Origin: Bubalus kerabau
Lineage: Eukaryota; Chordata; Mammalia; Artiodactyla; Bovidae
NCBI RefSeq assembly: GCF_029407905.1
Contig: NC_073627.1
Span: 131,825,697-131,889,696 of the forward strand
Direction: 5' to 3'
Length of the DNA stretch: 64,000 nucleotides
Positions 21,935 to 34,074 of this stretch are shown here, in pieces. The translations under genes and the position numbers were made by a program. Positions within the stretch are counted from its first letter, which is position 1. Every line of letters starts with the position of its first letter. The notes beneath the pieces are model-generated. The model was not told where the DNA came from. It saw nothing but the letters and a program-made list of their open reading frames with translations, and searched no databases.

Positions 21935-22935
21935 TTTAATTTTTGGCTGTGCTGGGTCTTCGTTGCTGTGTGGGCTTTTCTTTAGTTGTGGTAAGCAGAG
22001 GTTATTCTCTAGTTGCAGTGTGTGGGCTTCTTGTTACAGTGGCTTCTCTTGCTGGTTTAAAACTCAACATTCAGAAAACTAAGATCATGGTATCCAGTCC
22101 CATAACTTCATGGCAAATAGATGGGAAACAGTGGCAGACTTTATTTCGGGGGGCTTCAAAATTACTGCAGATGGTGACTGCGGCCATGAAATTAAAAGAT
22201 TCTTACTCCTTGGAAGAAAAGCTATGACCAACCTAGACAGCATATTAAAAAGCAGAGACATGACTTTGCCAACAAAGATCTGTCTAGTCAAAGCTATGCT
22301 TTTTCCAGTAGTCATGTATGGATGTGTGAGTTGGACCATAAAGAAAGCTGAGCACTGAAGAATTGATGCTTTTGAACTGTGGTGTTGGAAAAGACTCTTG
22401 AGAGTCGCTTGAACTACAAGGAGATCAAACCAGTCAATCTTAAAGGAAATCAGTCCTGAATATTCATTGGAAGGACTGATGCTAAAGCTGAAGCTCCACC
22501 TGATTCGAAGAACTGATTCATTTGAAAAGACCCTGATGCTGGGAAAGATTGAGGGCAGGAGGAGAAGGGGATGACAGAGGATGAGATGGTTGGATGGCAT
22601 CACCAACTCGATGGACATGAGTTTGAGCAAGCTCTGGGAGTTGGTGATGGAGAGGGAAGCCTGGCCTGCTGCAGTCCATGGGGTCACAGAGTCGGGACAT
22701 GACTAAGCAACTCAACTTACTTAGAACTTAGTCTCTTGTTGCAGAACACAGGCTCTAGGGCACATGGGCTTCAGTAGTTGCTGTTCCCAGGCTCTGAGCA
22801 CAGGCTCAATAGTTGTGGTGCACAGAATTTGTTGCTTCATGGCATGTGGGATATTCCCAGGTCTAGGATTGAACACATGTCTTCTGCACTGGCAGCTGGA
22901 TTCTTTACCATTTACCCACCAAGGAAGTCCCAAAA
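21935..22935 (-). mobile_element. CHR-type SINE (long variant), split by BovB
   Basis: The left part (21,935-22,044) reads TTTTTGGCTGTGCTGGGTCT and TAGTTGCAGTGTGTGGGCTT. The right part (22,742-22,935) continues with AACACAGGCTCTAGGGCACA, CAGGTCTAGGATTGAACAC and ends in CACCAAGGAAGTCCC. Together they form one minus-oriented tRNA-derived SINE interrupted by the BovB copy. Confidence 0.85.
22055..22731 (+). mobile_element. BovB 3' fragment inserted in a SINE
   Basis: Begins at AAACTCAACATTCAGAAAAC, the end of the reverse transcriptase coding part, and runs to GACTAAGCAACTCAACTTAC. TCTCTTGCTG (22,045-22,054) and TCTCTTGTTG (22,732-22,741) are a target-site duplication in the host SINE. About 25 bases of the usual 'CAATACTTTGGCCACC' segment are deleted near 22,497. 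Confidence 0.92.
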
Positions 22936-23930
22936 TCCAAATTTTGACACGACATCTATTGTTGACACTGTAGAGAAGCAGCACTCTCATATATTGTTGG
23001 TGGAAACATAAATTGGCATAAACTCTACAGAAGATGTATTTGTGAGAATTAAGTTTGGTGGAAGTAACAGTAAAACACAAGATGACAATTTACTTTTTCA
23101 CATTAAAGTATAATTGTTATTTCCTGGCATTAAAGTCAAGATGTAGGCAGTCCAGTCTTCAGGTGGCTCTGTACCAGCAGTCCCTCAAACACTCAGGCCA
23201 CTTGTCTATTGTTTCATCAGACTCACGGTCACTTCATGGTTCAGGATGGCTGTTTTAGCTCCAGCCATCACACTCATATTTCAGTCAGCAAGTTAAGGTA
23301 AAGGAACAAGAAGGACATGGTCCCTCCATTTAAGGACACTTCCTGGAAGTTGCATATAGTATTTCTGATTACATCCCTTTGGCTAGAATTCAGACTGCTG
23401 CTAACTGTATAGAAGCTGAGAAATGTGAAGGATATTCTGTAAGTAGTAAAATCCTCCACCTCAAACATGGTTTTGTGATATAATTTTTGTTTCAATTTTA
23501 TATAAACCTGTATATTCATTGACAAAGCAAAATACATTCTTATAGTGGTTTTCAACTTTTTAAAAGCTCAAAAACTGAGGCAACAATAGTGCAGAAAGAA
23601 AAACCACTTGGTATTTTTTCTGATCTCTAGGTGGAAAGGACTTCTCAAAGCATAAAAGCAAAGGAAAAAAGTGACAAAAAACAAACAAACAAACATTGAT
23701 AAGTTGGACATAAAAATTGTTAAGGTCTATATATCAAAAATATTTTAAACAAAAACAGTAGAAAAAGATGGGTTAGACAATGATTGCTGTTAGGACAACT
23801 GATGAGCTCTTTAAGGGGTGGAGAGAAGTGGGATTGGCCTCTGGAAAATTCCTAACAACAAAAGCATACCATAACATGCAAAAAGTCCAAAGGAAAATAT
23901 TTAAAAATTCAACAGCATCATTCAGGGTCC
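22936..23930. other. Intergenic, mostly unrecognised
   Basis: A short L1-like phrase (ATATTGTTGGTGGAAACATA) lies at 22,990-23,050 and an (AAAC)n run at 23,680-23,697. No gene is seen. Confidence 0.5.
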
Positions 23931-23931
23931 A

Positions 23932-24438
23932 ATCAGGAAACAAAAATCATGTTAGTTATTTTAAAAGAGAATTTAATATAAAGAATGGTTAACCAAGTAC
24001 TAAAGAAATTAAAAGGCAGAAAGAGAATCTGAGATATCCTAGGAAAATAACTGCAGGAAAGAGTTACCATGCCAAGGGAGGGGGAAAAGAGAGGGAGAGA
24101 GTGGGGATTATTGACATTTACAAGGATGGACATGGAGCCCAATGAGCTGGAGGTCAGACCCACAGAGAGGGGCATGGTGCCAACTACCTGGTATCTCTGC
24201 AGTGGTGTGATAGGGCTGTTTTTCAAGTATTGGGAAAACTGCAGATTGAGATGCTATTCTGAAGCTAGTTGCCACTGGGTGAAGACCAAATACTGCAGTG
24301 ATGTTAACAGGAATGCAGGACAAATAGGAATAAGCAAGTCTCTTCCTTCTGTATCTTTCCAGTCTCACTCTTCTACTTGTCACTGAGAGCCCAGCAGGGA
24401 CCTACTTGACAAAGTGGAAATGGGGTTTGCAGAGTCCT
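23932..24438 (+). repeat. Ancient repeat interrupted by BovB
   Basis: The text AGGGTCCAATCAGGAAACAA, then TTAATATAAAGAATGGTTAAC, resembles a familiar old mammalian repeat. I cannot name the class. It continues briefly after the BovB insertion at 25,605. Confidence 0.5.
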
Positions 24439-24450
24439 ATATCTAGAGGT

Positions 24451-25592
24451 CATCAAAAAAGCAAGAAAGTTCCAGAAAAACATCTATTTCTGCTTTATTG
24501 ACTATGCCAAAGCCTTTGACTGTGTGGATCACAATAAACTGTGGAAAATTCTGAAAGAGATGGGAATACCAGACCACCTGACCTGCCTCTTGAGAAACCG
24601 GTATGCAGGTCAGGAAGCAACAGTTAGAACTGGACATGGAACAATAGACTGGTTCCAAATAGGAAAAGGAGTTCGTCAAGGCTGTATATTGTCACCCTGC
24701 TTACTTAACTTCTATGCAGAGTACATCATGAGAAATGCTTGGCTGGATGAAACACAAGCTGGAAACAAGATTGCCGGGAGAAATATCAATAACCTCAGAT
24801 ATGCAGATGACACCCCACTTATGGCAGAAAGCAAAGAAGAACTAAAGAGCCTCTTGATGAAAGTGAAAGAGGAGAGTGAAAAAGTTGGCTTAAAGCTCAA
24901 CATTCAGAAAATTAAGATCATGGCATCCGGTCCCATCACTTCATTGGAAATAGATGGGAAACAGTGGAAACAGTGGCAGACTTCATTTTGGGGGGCTTCA
25001 AAACCACTGCAGATGGTGACTACAGCCATGAAATTAAAAGACGCTTACTCCTTGGAAGGAAAGTTATGACCAACCTAGACAGCATATTAAAAAACAGAGA
25101 CATTACTTTGCCAACAAAGATCTGTCTAGTCATGGCCATCATTTTTCTAGTAGTCATGTATGGATGTGAGAGTTGGACTATAAAGAAAGCTGAGCACCGA
25201 AGAATTGATGCTTTTGAACTGTGGTGTTGGAGAAGACTCTTGAGAGTCCCTTAGATGGCAAGGAGATCCAACCAGTCCATCCTAAAGGAAATCAGTCCTG
25301 AATATTTATTGGAAGGACTTATGTTGAAGCTGAAACTTCAACATCAGTCCTTGGCCACCTGATGCGAGGAACTGACTCATTTGAAAAGACCCTGATGCTG
25401 GGAAAGATTGAAGGCAGGCGAAGAAGGGGATGATAGAGGATAAGATGGTTGGATGGCATCACTAACACAATGGACATGAGTTTGAATAAACTCCAGGAGT
25501 TGATGATGGACAGGGAGGCCTGGTATGCTGCAGTCCCTGGGGTGGCAAAGAGTCAGACACGACTGAGCAACGACTGAACTTAACCGAACTGC
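24451..25592 (+). mobile_element. BovB LINE, 3' half, with 12-base TSD
   Basis: Encodes TFIDYAKAFDCVDHNKLWK-like and GVRQGCILSPCLLNFYAEYI reverse transcriptase segments, YADDTPLMAES, and on to SWTIKKAEHRRIDAFELWCW. ATATCTAGAGGT at 24,439-24,450 and 25,593-25,604 is a perfect target-site duplication. A 181-codon stretch is still open, but the element lacks its 5' half and has a frameshift near 24,960. Confidence 0.95.
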
Positions 25593-25604
25593 ATATCTAG
25601 AGGT

Positions 25605-26170
25605 ACAAAACAGAGAAGAGAGGGATGGGTTTGAAGCCAAGGGAAGGTAGCTTAGTAATCAAGCACTTCAACCCCATGAAAACCGTAAATCATTAAACAA
25701 AATAACAAAAGTATAAGAAAAAAATTTATACAAGTATAATTTAGGAATTGGGGACGTTTTCATTAAGAAGACAGGAAATAGAAGTCACTGAAGAAAACTA
25801 TAGATCTATTTCACAACGTTAGAAAATATTAAATGTAGTATGGCAAATGATGCCATAAATACAAACCAAAGTAAAAAAGTAGCTTAGGAGAAAGATTTTC
25901 TATATATGTATGAAAGGTAAATTATTAATATCTGCAATATACAAGGAGCTCTGACAAATTATCAAGAAAATGACAAAAAGAATTCAGTTGAAAACAAGGC
26001 AAAAACTACTAACAATTCACTCACCAAAAATCCAAATGATCAATAAACTTTGCAAGCCTGCTCAATCTTATTGTCAGGAAAAGGTAAAATTAATATAACA
26101 GTGGAATATAACACCTCATTTATCAAATTTACAAAATTATAAGATAAAATATTGCCAACTGCTGGTAGGA
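25605..26170. other. Intergenic, L1-like and unassigned
   Basis: A-rich. GGAGCTCTGACAAATTATCA and similar phrases suggest L1 ORF2-derived sequence, but the alignment is uncertain. Confidence 0.4.
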
Positions 26171-26490
26171 ATGAAGGGAGAAGTGCATTCTCATGCCCTG
26201 CTTTGTTTTTCATACTTTGTTGGAAATATATAATACTGCAACCATTTTGGGAAGGAGTCTGGAAATATCTTTTTAAAAGGTTTTAAATTCATACTCTTTC
26301 AACCTAGTAATTATATCCCCTGAGAATTTATCCCATAGATACAAAAGCACCAGTCTGAAGTATATACTTATGAGATATTTATTACAACAAAATTTGAGTA
26401 ACCAATCACTAGGAAAAAATGAACATGCAATCAAAAGGGGAATAACTGAATGAACTGTGATAACTGATCTTTTTGGCACCATTGAAAAGG
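26170..26490 (+). repeat. L1M fragment
   Basis: ACTGCAACCATTTTGGGAAG, TCTTTCAACCTAGTAATTAT and TTTATCCCATAGATACAAAA follow the L1 3' ORF2 pattern. Confidence 0.7.
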
Positions 26491-26502
26491 TTCAGTTCCA
26501 TC

Positions 26503-26671
26503 GAGGGATTTCTCTGGTAGTCCAGGGGCTAAGACTCTGAGTTCCCAGTGGAGGGGGCCTGGGTTCCATGCCTGGTCAGGAACTAGATCCCACATGCCTC
26601 AACTAAAGATCCCTTGTATGGCAACTAAGACCAGCACAGGCAAATAAGTAAATAAATATTTTTTTAAAAGA
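26503..26671 (+). mobile_element. CHR-type SINE with TSD
   Basis: GGATTTCTCTGGTAGTCCAG, GGGTTCCATGCCTGGTCAGG and a CACAGGCAAATAAGTAAATA tail. TTCAGTTCCATC (26,491-26,502) and TTTAGTTCCATC (26,672-26,683) are the duplication. Confidence 0.9.
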
Positions 26672-26683
26672 TTTAGTTCCATC

Positions 26684-27060
26684 TATACCAGTTAATTTGG
26701 AGAGTTTTTTTTCATAATGTATTTTCAAGTGAGAAAATGTATATAATCTAATCACATTGTTATGAAATAAACCAAAAATATAAACATCAATGTATGTCTA
26801 TATTTGTCTATGACCACATAAACATGGAGAAAAATATGAAAAATAAGTCAGAATGTTATTAATTACCTGGGAGAACCTGAGGGAAAGAGTGATATGGAAA
26901 TAGCATAAAGAGATGATTGAAAGGATCAAAAAGGCTATCAAAAAGTTAAATAAAGTAATATTTAACACCATAATGTCAAGCACTGTTCTGTTTTTTATTT
27001 TAACATAGTATATTGTTGAAACCAGGAAATTGGTATAATACTATCAACTCAGGTACAGCT
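26684..27060. other. Intergenic, L1-like
   Basis: AGTGAGAAAATGTATATAATC and the following text resemble the distal part of an L1 3' region. No gene is seen. Confidence 0.4.
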
Positions 27061-27099
27061 TTTATTTGGACCTCAGCAGTTTTTACTACAAGTATTGAT

Positions 27100-27790
27100 A
27101 ATTTTTTTTTTTAGTTTTGTTAAGGTATTGGACTTCCCTGATAGCTCAGCTGGTAAAGAATCCGCCTGCAATGCAGCAGACCCTGGTTCAATTCCTGGGT
27201 CAGGAAAATCCACAGGAGAAAGGATAGGCTACCTACTCCAGTATTCTGGCCTGGAGAATTTCATGGACTGTATAGTCCATGAGGTTGCAAAGAGTCAGAC
27301 ACGACTGAGTGACTTTTACTTTCACTTTCTCTTAAGGTATAATTGACATACAAAAAACTACAGATATTTAATGTATGCAATACAATGTGTTTGGATATAT
27401 GCATGTACCCAGGGTACAAACATAACAATCAAGGTTATAAACATATTCATCACTTTCAAAAGTTTCGTTGTTTCCCTTTACTTTTTTTTTAAGTTAAGAA
27501 AATATTATGATGAGGACATTTAACATGAGATCTACCCTCTCAGCAACTTTTTAAATACACAACAGCAAATTGCTAACTATAGGCGTTATGTTGTACAGCA
27601 GATCTGTAAGCCTCATCTTGCACAACTGTAACTTTATACTCACTGATATCACTGCCCGTTTCCCACTCTCCCCATCCCCTGACAACCACCATTCAGTTTT
27701 CTGCTTTTTTAAGTTTGACTATTTTGGAGACCTCATGTATGTGGAATCATGCATTATTTGTCCAAGCACTGATTTTTAGATGCTTACTTA
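27100..27790 (-). repeat. L1 3' end (minus), split by a Bov-tA SINE
   Basis: TTTAGTTTTGTTAAGGTAT and, after the SINE, AGGTATAATTGACATACAAA, ATGCATGTACCCAGGGTACA and AGTTTCGTTGTTTCCCTTTA. This is the reverse of an L1M 3' untranslated end. Confidence 0.8.
27129..27331 (+). mobile_element. Bov-tA SINE inside L1
   Basis: GGACTTCCCTGATAGCTCAG and AGAGTCAGACACGACTGAGT mark its ends. TTAAGGTAT at 27,120-27,128 and 27,332-27,340 is the target-site duplication in the L1. Confidence 0.92.
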
Positions 27791-27902
27791 ACCATATCCC
27801 CAAACTTGAGACATTAGCATGCCCTCTAATAACATGTCTGTAAGTTCCATTACAAAGTTCTGGAGAAGATTCACCTTAATCAAAATTTTGTCTCTTAAAA
27901 CG

Positions 27903-28027
27903 CCTGGAGAAGGAAATGTCAACCCACTCCAGTATTCTTGCCTGGAAAATCCCATGGACGGAGAGGAACCTGGTGGGCTGCAGTCCATGGGCTTACAAAA
28001 AGTTGGACACAACTTAGTGACTAAACC
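27903..28027 (+). mobile_element. Bov-A SINE monomer
   Basis: CCTGGAGAAGGAAATGTCAA to ACAACTTAGTGACTAAACC. It is followed at 28,028-28,085 by a CHR-like tail (GCAACTAAGACTTGATGCAG, then (AAT)n). Confidence 0.85.
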
Positions 28028-28089
28028 ACCGCAACTAAGACTTGATGCAGCCAAATAAGTAAATTAACAATAATAATAATAAAGCTAGA

Positions 28090-29465
28090 AAGCAAGCAGA
28101 CCACGCAAGTAAGAAAGTACATTCTTTAACAAAACTTTTTGAAAAAGTCATGGAATCATCATAGAGGTTAAAGTGTTACCTTACAGATCCTACACACCTT
28201 CATAGTCTCTGTAAATATTTATCCACATCTGGATGTCACTTTTGACCCTCTCACTACTTCTGCTAAACAGGAAAAGTTTGCAGTTTCCACAGCTAGAGAG
28301 TGAATAAAGAGCTCTGTGGGAGAGTCTTACTGGAAGAATCCCATGGACTGAGGAGCCTGGCGGGCTACGGTCCATGAGCTTGCACAGAGTTAGACACAAC
28401 TGAGCAACTAACACTCACCCACAGAGCTAGAGAGTAAGTAAAGGGCTCTGCAGGTATCCTTGATTCCGTGTTGAAAGTCAGATGGTACAAGCACCAGGTT
28501 CATGTTCTTATTCCCAAGGATGATCGGATGGTAGCTCAAAAGTTTTAACAAGTGATACAGTTCAACACCAAACAATCCACGCAGAGGCCCAGCTTCAAAA
28601 TACCAAGACAGCCAGCCTAGAGCCTCCCAAGTGAACATCAACCCTGAGGAAACTAAGATACAAGGATGTGCATGTGACTATAGGTAACTGTAAACTCTGA
28701 ATCCGGATATCAAAGCCCCTAAATTTACAGGGAAAGAAATGAGACAGTCTTCCTTATTATACTCAACTAAAGAAAATGTTAAAAATTTACAAATGGCTGT
28801 TACAGAGCCTGGGGCATTATTTCCAAAATATTATCCCTTAAAACAGCATTTTGCAATTAACATAGTATAGCAGAAGTTTACTTTTTTAAAACTTTATTTC
28901 CATAACTTTAGAATGACTACAAACACACACACACAACTATTCTATATTTGCCATTAGTTTCTGAAAACAATAGGTGAATAATCATGAGTATCACCAGCAA
29001 TATTTCAACATTTCTCCATGTTTTTGAAACTGTACGGGTTAATTTTTTATTTTTTCTAATGTGAGCAATTTTTTTTTCTTATTTCTCTGCATTCTATAAA
29101 ATAAAATAACAAGCCTTGATTGTTCCTACTGTGCTTATAGTAAATGTGTGTGAGAATGGTTAGGATAGAGAGGAAAACCAGCCCTCTCATCTGTGGAGAC
29201 AATAAGCTGGTGCTTTTCACTATGCAGTAAGAAAGTACAAAACTTTTAGCTCTAAGACTTCCACTGCTAAGACTCCATTCTAAACGAAAAACCAGACACA
29301 TAAATAAAGGATTATGTATAAGATATGTTCAAGAATGTTGGTCTCACCAGTGTTTACAGATTGGAAAACCAGAAACAGTCTAAATGTGCAGCAGTTAGGG
29401 AATGGTTATAGAAAGTATGGTAAATCCTTAGGAAGGAATACGCTGAAGCCTTTTTTTGAAGTATT
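28090..29465. other. Intergenic with a partial Bov-A copy
   Basis: A Bov-A fragment lies at about 28,322-28,415 (CCATGGACTGAGGAGCCTGG to TTAGACACAACTGAGCAAC). A (CA)n run lies at 28,922-28,936. The repeated phrase AGCTAGAGAGTGAATAAAGA / GCTAGAGAGTAAGTAAAGGG at 28,292 and 28,427 may be the SINE's target duplication. The rest is unrecognised. Confidence 0.5.
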
Positions 29466-29468
29466 TTT

Positions 29469-29577
29469 GGGACTTCCCAGGTGTTCCAGTGGCTAAAACT
29501 CCACCTTCCGAATGCAGGAGAGCACGTTCAACCCCATGTGCTGCAATTAAGATCTGGCACAGCCAAATAAATAAAAA
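29469..29577 (+). mobile_element. CHR-type SINE
   Basis: GGGACTTCCCAGGTGTTCCA through CAATTAAGATCTGGCACAGC and an AAATAAATAAAAAT tail. Confidence 0.88.
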
Positions 29578-30490
29578 TTAAAAATACTTTTCAGAATATT
29601 TGGGGATGTGGGGAAATCTTCAGTGGAAGGATCGGACCAAAAAGTTGATCAGAGAACATTTTTTGGTAGAAATATTCCAGCTAATAAATGAAGAAGGAAT
29701 GAAAGGATTAAAACGTCACCATTTTCAAAAGCCCTTAGTAAACAAATGGCAATGATCATAAAACAGCTTCTTAAATCACAGAGGGTGAAACAAACATTAC
29801 ATACCTTATTAAAGAACGCAATACTATCTTTTAAAAAGACTTACCAAAAAATTCAAAGTTAAATATGATCAAGCCTAGATCTATGGAATTTATGTAAATT
29901 AAGGGCAGAAACAACACCATGGCAGTGTAATCAGCAACTCCTGGATGTAGGAAACAAGACAAACCACCTGGTTTCTTCTGGGGAAAAGCTGATTTGAAGG
30001 AATAAAAAGAGACTGAGTAACTCTTGGTAATTGTCACATTGCACTTGAAATGATGTGGGTTATTTTCAAATATCTTTTCATATTGGTTTCTAACATAATT
30101 CCACAGTGATAAGAGAACAGCCTCTGTGTGATTCCAATACCTTTAAGACCATGAAATTTTTGCACCTTGTTTTATGTCCCCGGATAAGTTCCAGTGTCTC
30201 CTAGTTTACAGTTTATGGGAACTTGAATAGAATTTGTGTCTTACTGTTGTGTAAAAATTGTATAAATCTTAATTATATTGAACTGGTTCATAGTGTTTTT
30301 CAGGTCTAGTATATCCTTCTATTTCTCGATATATTCATTCTATTAATTTTTGAGGGTTTGATACTAAAACTCCAACTAAAAATCTTAATTTATCTTCTTA
30401 AAAAATAATTGTAATATACAGTGTAGCTATATGTAATCTTGTTCTGTATTTTCCAAGTCTCCTGTAAATGTGTTATCGTACTTTCATAAT
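29578..30490. other. Intergenic, no features recognised
   Basis: AT-rich sequence with no exon, SINE or clear LINE. Confidence 0.5.
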
Positions 30491-30494
30491 TTAA

Positions 30495-30925
30495 AGAATT
30501 AAAATAAAAAACTACTATGTATAAAATAAATAAGCCCCAGGGATATATTATACAGCACAGAGAATATAGTCATTATTTCATAATAACTTTAAATGGAGTA
30601 TAATCTATAAAAACATTGATTCACTATATTGTATAATTGAAACAAATATAATATTCTAAATCAACTATGTGCTCATGTGTGCTCAGTCTCTTCAGTCGTG
30701 TCTGACTCTTTGCTACCCTATGGACTATAGAACACCAGGCTCTTCTGTCCATGGGATTCTCCAGGCAAGAATACTGGAGTAGGTTGCCCTGCCCTCCTCC
30801 AGGGGATCTTCCCGACCCAGGGATTGAACCCAAGTCTCCTGTGTCTCCTGCATTGCAGGCGAATTCTTTACCGCTGAGCCTCCAGGGAAGTAAATCAACT
30901 ATACTTCAATATAAATACCTTCCTC
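30495..30925 (+). repeat. L1 3' end split by a Bov-tA SINE
   Basis: AGGGATATATTATACAGCAC, AAATGGAGTATAATCTATAA and ACTATATTGTATAATTGAAA precede the SINE; ACTTCAATATAAAT follows. This is a common ruminant L1 3' end. Confidence 0.8.
30669..30890 (-). mobile_element. Bov-tA SINE with 12-base TSD
   Basis: GTGCTCAGTCTCTTCAGTCG to GAGCCTCCAGGGAAG. TAAATCAACTAT at 30,657-30,668 and 30,891-30,902 is a perfect target-site duplication in the L1 tail. Confidence 0.95.
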
Positions 30926-30950
30926 AAAAGAGATTGAGTAGGAAGCTAAT

Positions 30951-31218
30951 GGAGAAGGAAATAGCAACCCACTCCAGTACTCTTGCCTGGAAAATCCCAT
31001 GGACGGAGGAGCCTGGTAGGCTGCAGTCCATGGGGTTGCAAAAAGTCGGACACGACTGAGCGACTTCACTTTCCACTTTCATACATTGGAGAAGAAAATG
31101 ACAACCAACTCCAGTAATCTTGCCTGGAGAATCCCAGGGACAGTGGAGCCTGGTGGGTTGCCGTCTATGGGGTCGCACAGAGTCGGACACGACTGAAGTG
31201 ACTTAGCAGCAGCAGCAG
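30951..31218 (+). mobile_element. Bov-A2 SINE with CAG tail
   Basis: Two monomers (GGAGAAGGAAATAGCAACCC and GGAGAAGAAAATGACAACCA) and an AGCAGCAGCAG tail. AGGAAGCTAA flanks both sides (30,939 and 31,217). Confidence 0.92.
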
Positions 31219-31700
31219 GAAGCTAAAGATCAGAGAATCTTAAATGATACATCAACCAAGAACCCTGATTTAAACAAAGAAACTAAATTATATATTATGG
31301 CAATCAAGGAAATATGAACACTAGATCTTTGATAATATTAAGGAATCATGGATAATGATAAAGGAATTTTAATTATTTTTTAAAAAGACTTACTGCCTTT
31401 AAGGAAAACATGCTGAAACACTTATGGATGAAATGATGATATAAGATGATTTGCTTTGCTTTGGTTTAGGATTTGCTTCAACCATCTCTATGAGGGGTTG
31501 GGGGGTGAGGTGGGTCGAGCAGAAATAGAAGAAGTTTGTCCATGGGCTGAAAGCTGTTGAAGCTGGAGGATAAGAGAATATGGAGATTTATATTCTATAT
31601 TTTGTGTGTGAAAATTTCTATACTATAATCTTTAAAAAAAAAAAAAAACAGTAAAAAACTAGTAGACCCATTGGTTTTTAAAAAAAGCAAGTAGGTCATA
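31219..31700 (+). repeat. Old L1 3' end
   Basis: CTTTGGTTTAGGATTTGCTTC, GAAAGCTGTTGAAGCTGGAG and GTGAAAATTTCTATACTATAA follow the L1M 3' pattern. Confidence 0.6.
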
Positions 31701-33095
31701 AGAGAGAAAGAAGATTTCCAATAATGAATAAACAACCTGCAAATGGCTATATATAATGGTTATCCTACTGGAAATTTTAATATAAATAAACTCACTTATT
31801 TGGGAGAGTTTCTTTCAGGTTATATGTTGTATTTTGAAAATATAACAGTCATACCCAGGGGCAAGTGACAAGACTCATCTGTGCACCGGGGTCTTCGCTG
31901 CCAATGCCTCTGACACTTAACTATTTTACCATTGCCACGCTGCCATCCTCAGAATATAAGGCCAATCTTGCCTGAATCACTGTCACTGACCCCAGAGGGT
32001 CCTAGTCCAGAGCCTTCAAGAAGGTCTTCCTCCAGAAATTAGACATGGTCCTTGTGTAGTTCTGTCCTCTAGAATCTTTCTCCCAAGTAACAAAAGAACA
32101 AGAGGAGAAAGGCAGAGAAGTTCTGGACTTTTTAAGAATCATCTGGGTGGATCAAGTTGTTTATTTCTTTCTTCAGTGCACATTTACAAAGTCCCTCACC
32201 TGTGACAAGCTTCAGTGTTAGGTCTTGGTGACACAGTCCCAAGTGACCCAGAGACTGTCTCCTGGGGGAGATAGAGAAGTAAGGAGACAGGTAGTAGTAA
32301 ACAGCTTCTTAATCGGAATAAGATCCATTTAATTTGAAAGAGGAAGTAGGTTTACAGCAATCCCTTTTCTCATCATTACCAGATTACCTCATTGCTTTAA
32401 AAGAAAATGAGCTCTTCCTCCTCAAGTGTTTGGCAAATAATAGTCAGCAGATTTGTGTAAAAAAAAAAAAGTATACATAGTCAATTAGAGATGGGTTACA
32501 AATTCCTATTTGGGGAGTCTCCAAATTGGGAAACTGGGAGTAGGGTGGAAAGATTTTCCCCTTTGAATACTTTATGCCTTAAAAATTTTGAGCCATGTGA
32601 ATGTACTGCTTTATGTAATTAATTAGTTAACTTGTTAAAAATAAAGATTAAATACATAAATAAAAATAAAGATTAAAATGGAGACCATAATGCCTAAAAA
32701 AGGATAAAGAGATTAACAGCACAGGGCCATTTGCTCCTAATGTAAAAACTAATACAAATCACTCTAGAATCAAAAGGGCTATTATAATTAAATGACACAT
32801 AATATCAGATTTTCTTTTGCAAAATAGGCCCTTATGGGCAAAGTTGGTGAATTCTGAATAAAATCTCTGAGTTACATAACACTATTGTATCAATATTAAC
32901 TTCCTGACTTTAACAATAGTACTGTGGTTATATAAAAATCTTTTTTAAGAAACACACATCAAAACATTAGGGGTAAAGAGCTGTCATATATGCAACTTTC
33001 TCTGAAAGAGTGGGGATGAGGTATATAGAGAAAGACAGAGAGACAATAATAGTAACAAAGTAGACTCGATAAAATGTTAATATTTACTGGCAAAG
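31700..33095. other. Intergenic, apparently single-copy
   Basis: No repeat is recognised in 31,830-32,450, which is moderately GC-balanced (CTGACCCCAGAGGGTCCTAG). No convincing open frame or splice-site pair is seen. 32,600-33,000 is AT-rich. Confidence 0.5.
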
Positions 33096-33099
33096 AGGA

Positions 33100-33420
33100 G
33101 GAGCACCCGGAACTCTCATATGCTAACAGTACAAGTAAAAAAATTATGACAATTTTTGAAACCAGGCAACGCTTTAATAATGTTAAACATAGACTTATCA
33201 TATGAGCTAGCAATTACACTACTAGGTATTTACCCAAGAGCAATTAAAACATAGAGATCCAAAATGTGTGTTTAAGAATGTTCATATCAACTTTATTCAT
33301 AATAGCCCAAAGTGCAAACAATCTCCATGTTCATCAATAGGAGAGTGAATCACGTTCATCAATAGGAGATGAATAAACAAATGTTTATCAATAGGAGATG
33401 AATAAACAAACGTTTTCGCA
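33100..33420 (+). repeat. L1M fragment with local triplication
   Basis: ATATGAGCTAGCAATTACAC, TATTTACCCAAGAGCAATTA and CTTTATTCATAATAGCCCAA are L1. At its end TCATCAATAGGAGA occurs three times (33,331-33,400), twice followed by TGAATAAACAAA. Confidence 0.75.
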
Positions 33421-33464
33421 CACAAATGTTTCACAAACATTATTTTCACAAACAGATGTATCCA

Positions 33465-33600
33465 CCGCAAAGTGGGAGACGTGGGTTCCATCCGATCCCT
33501 GGGTTGGGAAGATCCCCTGGAGAAGGGAAAGGCTGCCTGGAGAATTCCATGGACTCTATAGACCATGAGGTGACAAAGGGTCAGACACGGAGTCACTTTC
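33465..33600 (+). mobile_element. Bov-tA SINE, 5'-truncated
   Basis: Contains GGTTCCATCCGATCCCTGGG, CCCCTGGAGAAGGGAAAGGC and GGTCAGACACGG. The first third is missing or decayed. Confidence 0.82.
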
Positions 33601-33604
33601 ACTT

Positions 33605-34070
33605 CACTTCATTCACACACTAGACCCTGGGAGATGATTCCCCACGGGTCCCTTGTGTTTCCACACGTCTTATGAACAGAGGCACTGACGGTTTTACTCC
33701 AGACAATCTTCTTAAAAAAACACTTGCATAGCAGATACCCTTAGAAAATATAGTTTCTCCATCTGGAACAGAGGGCAAATTTTTTGGAGTCCAGTATGAT
33801 GAAGATAATGTCTCCTTCTGGGAACAAAGGTTGGGCAGATTTTCTTGCAGCCTCTTATTAAAGACTGAGGTTTTCTAAGCTTAGGGTTCTTCAGCTATGA
33901 CTCAAGATTTACTATGTGTGGACATTTAGGTTGTTTTTATCTGTATACGTTTATTGAGGCATAATTTACATGCAACAAAATCATATTTGATCTGGTACAA
34001 GCATGAATCTGAGGCAGCCTAACTTGTTAGCTTGCAAATAGGATAAAATCTCAGAGTCTTCACAGTCCTT
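33605..34070. other. Intergenic, mostly unrecognised
   Basis: A short antisense L1 piece (TTTATTGAGGCATAATTTAC) lies at 33,950-33,980. Nothing else is recognised. Confidence 0.45.
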
Positions 34071-34074
34071 GACA

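Noticed and set aside
24524..25069. 181-codon frame with a YADD reverse transcriptase motif
   Set aside because: Part of a truncated BovB element; the endonuclease half is absent and a frameshift follows.
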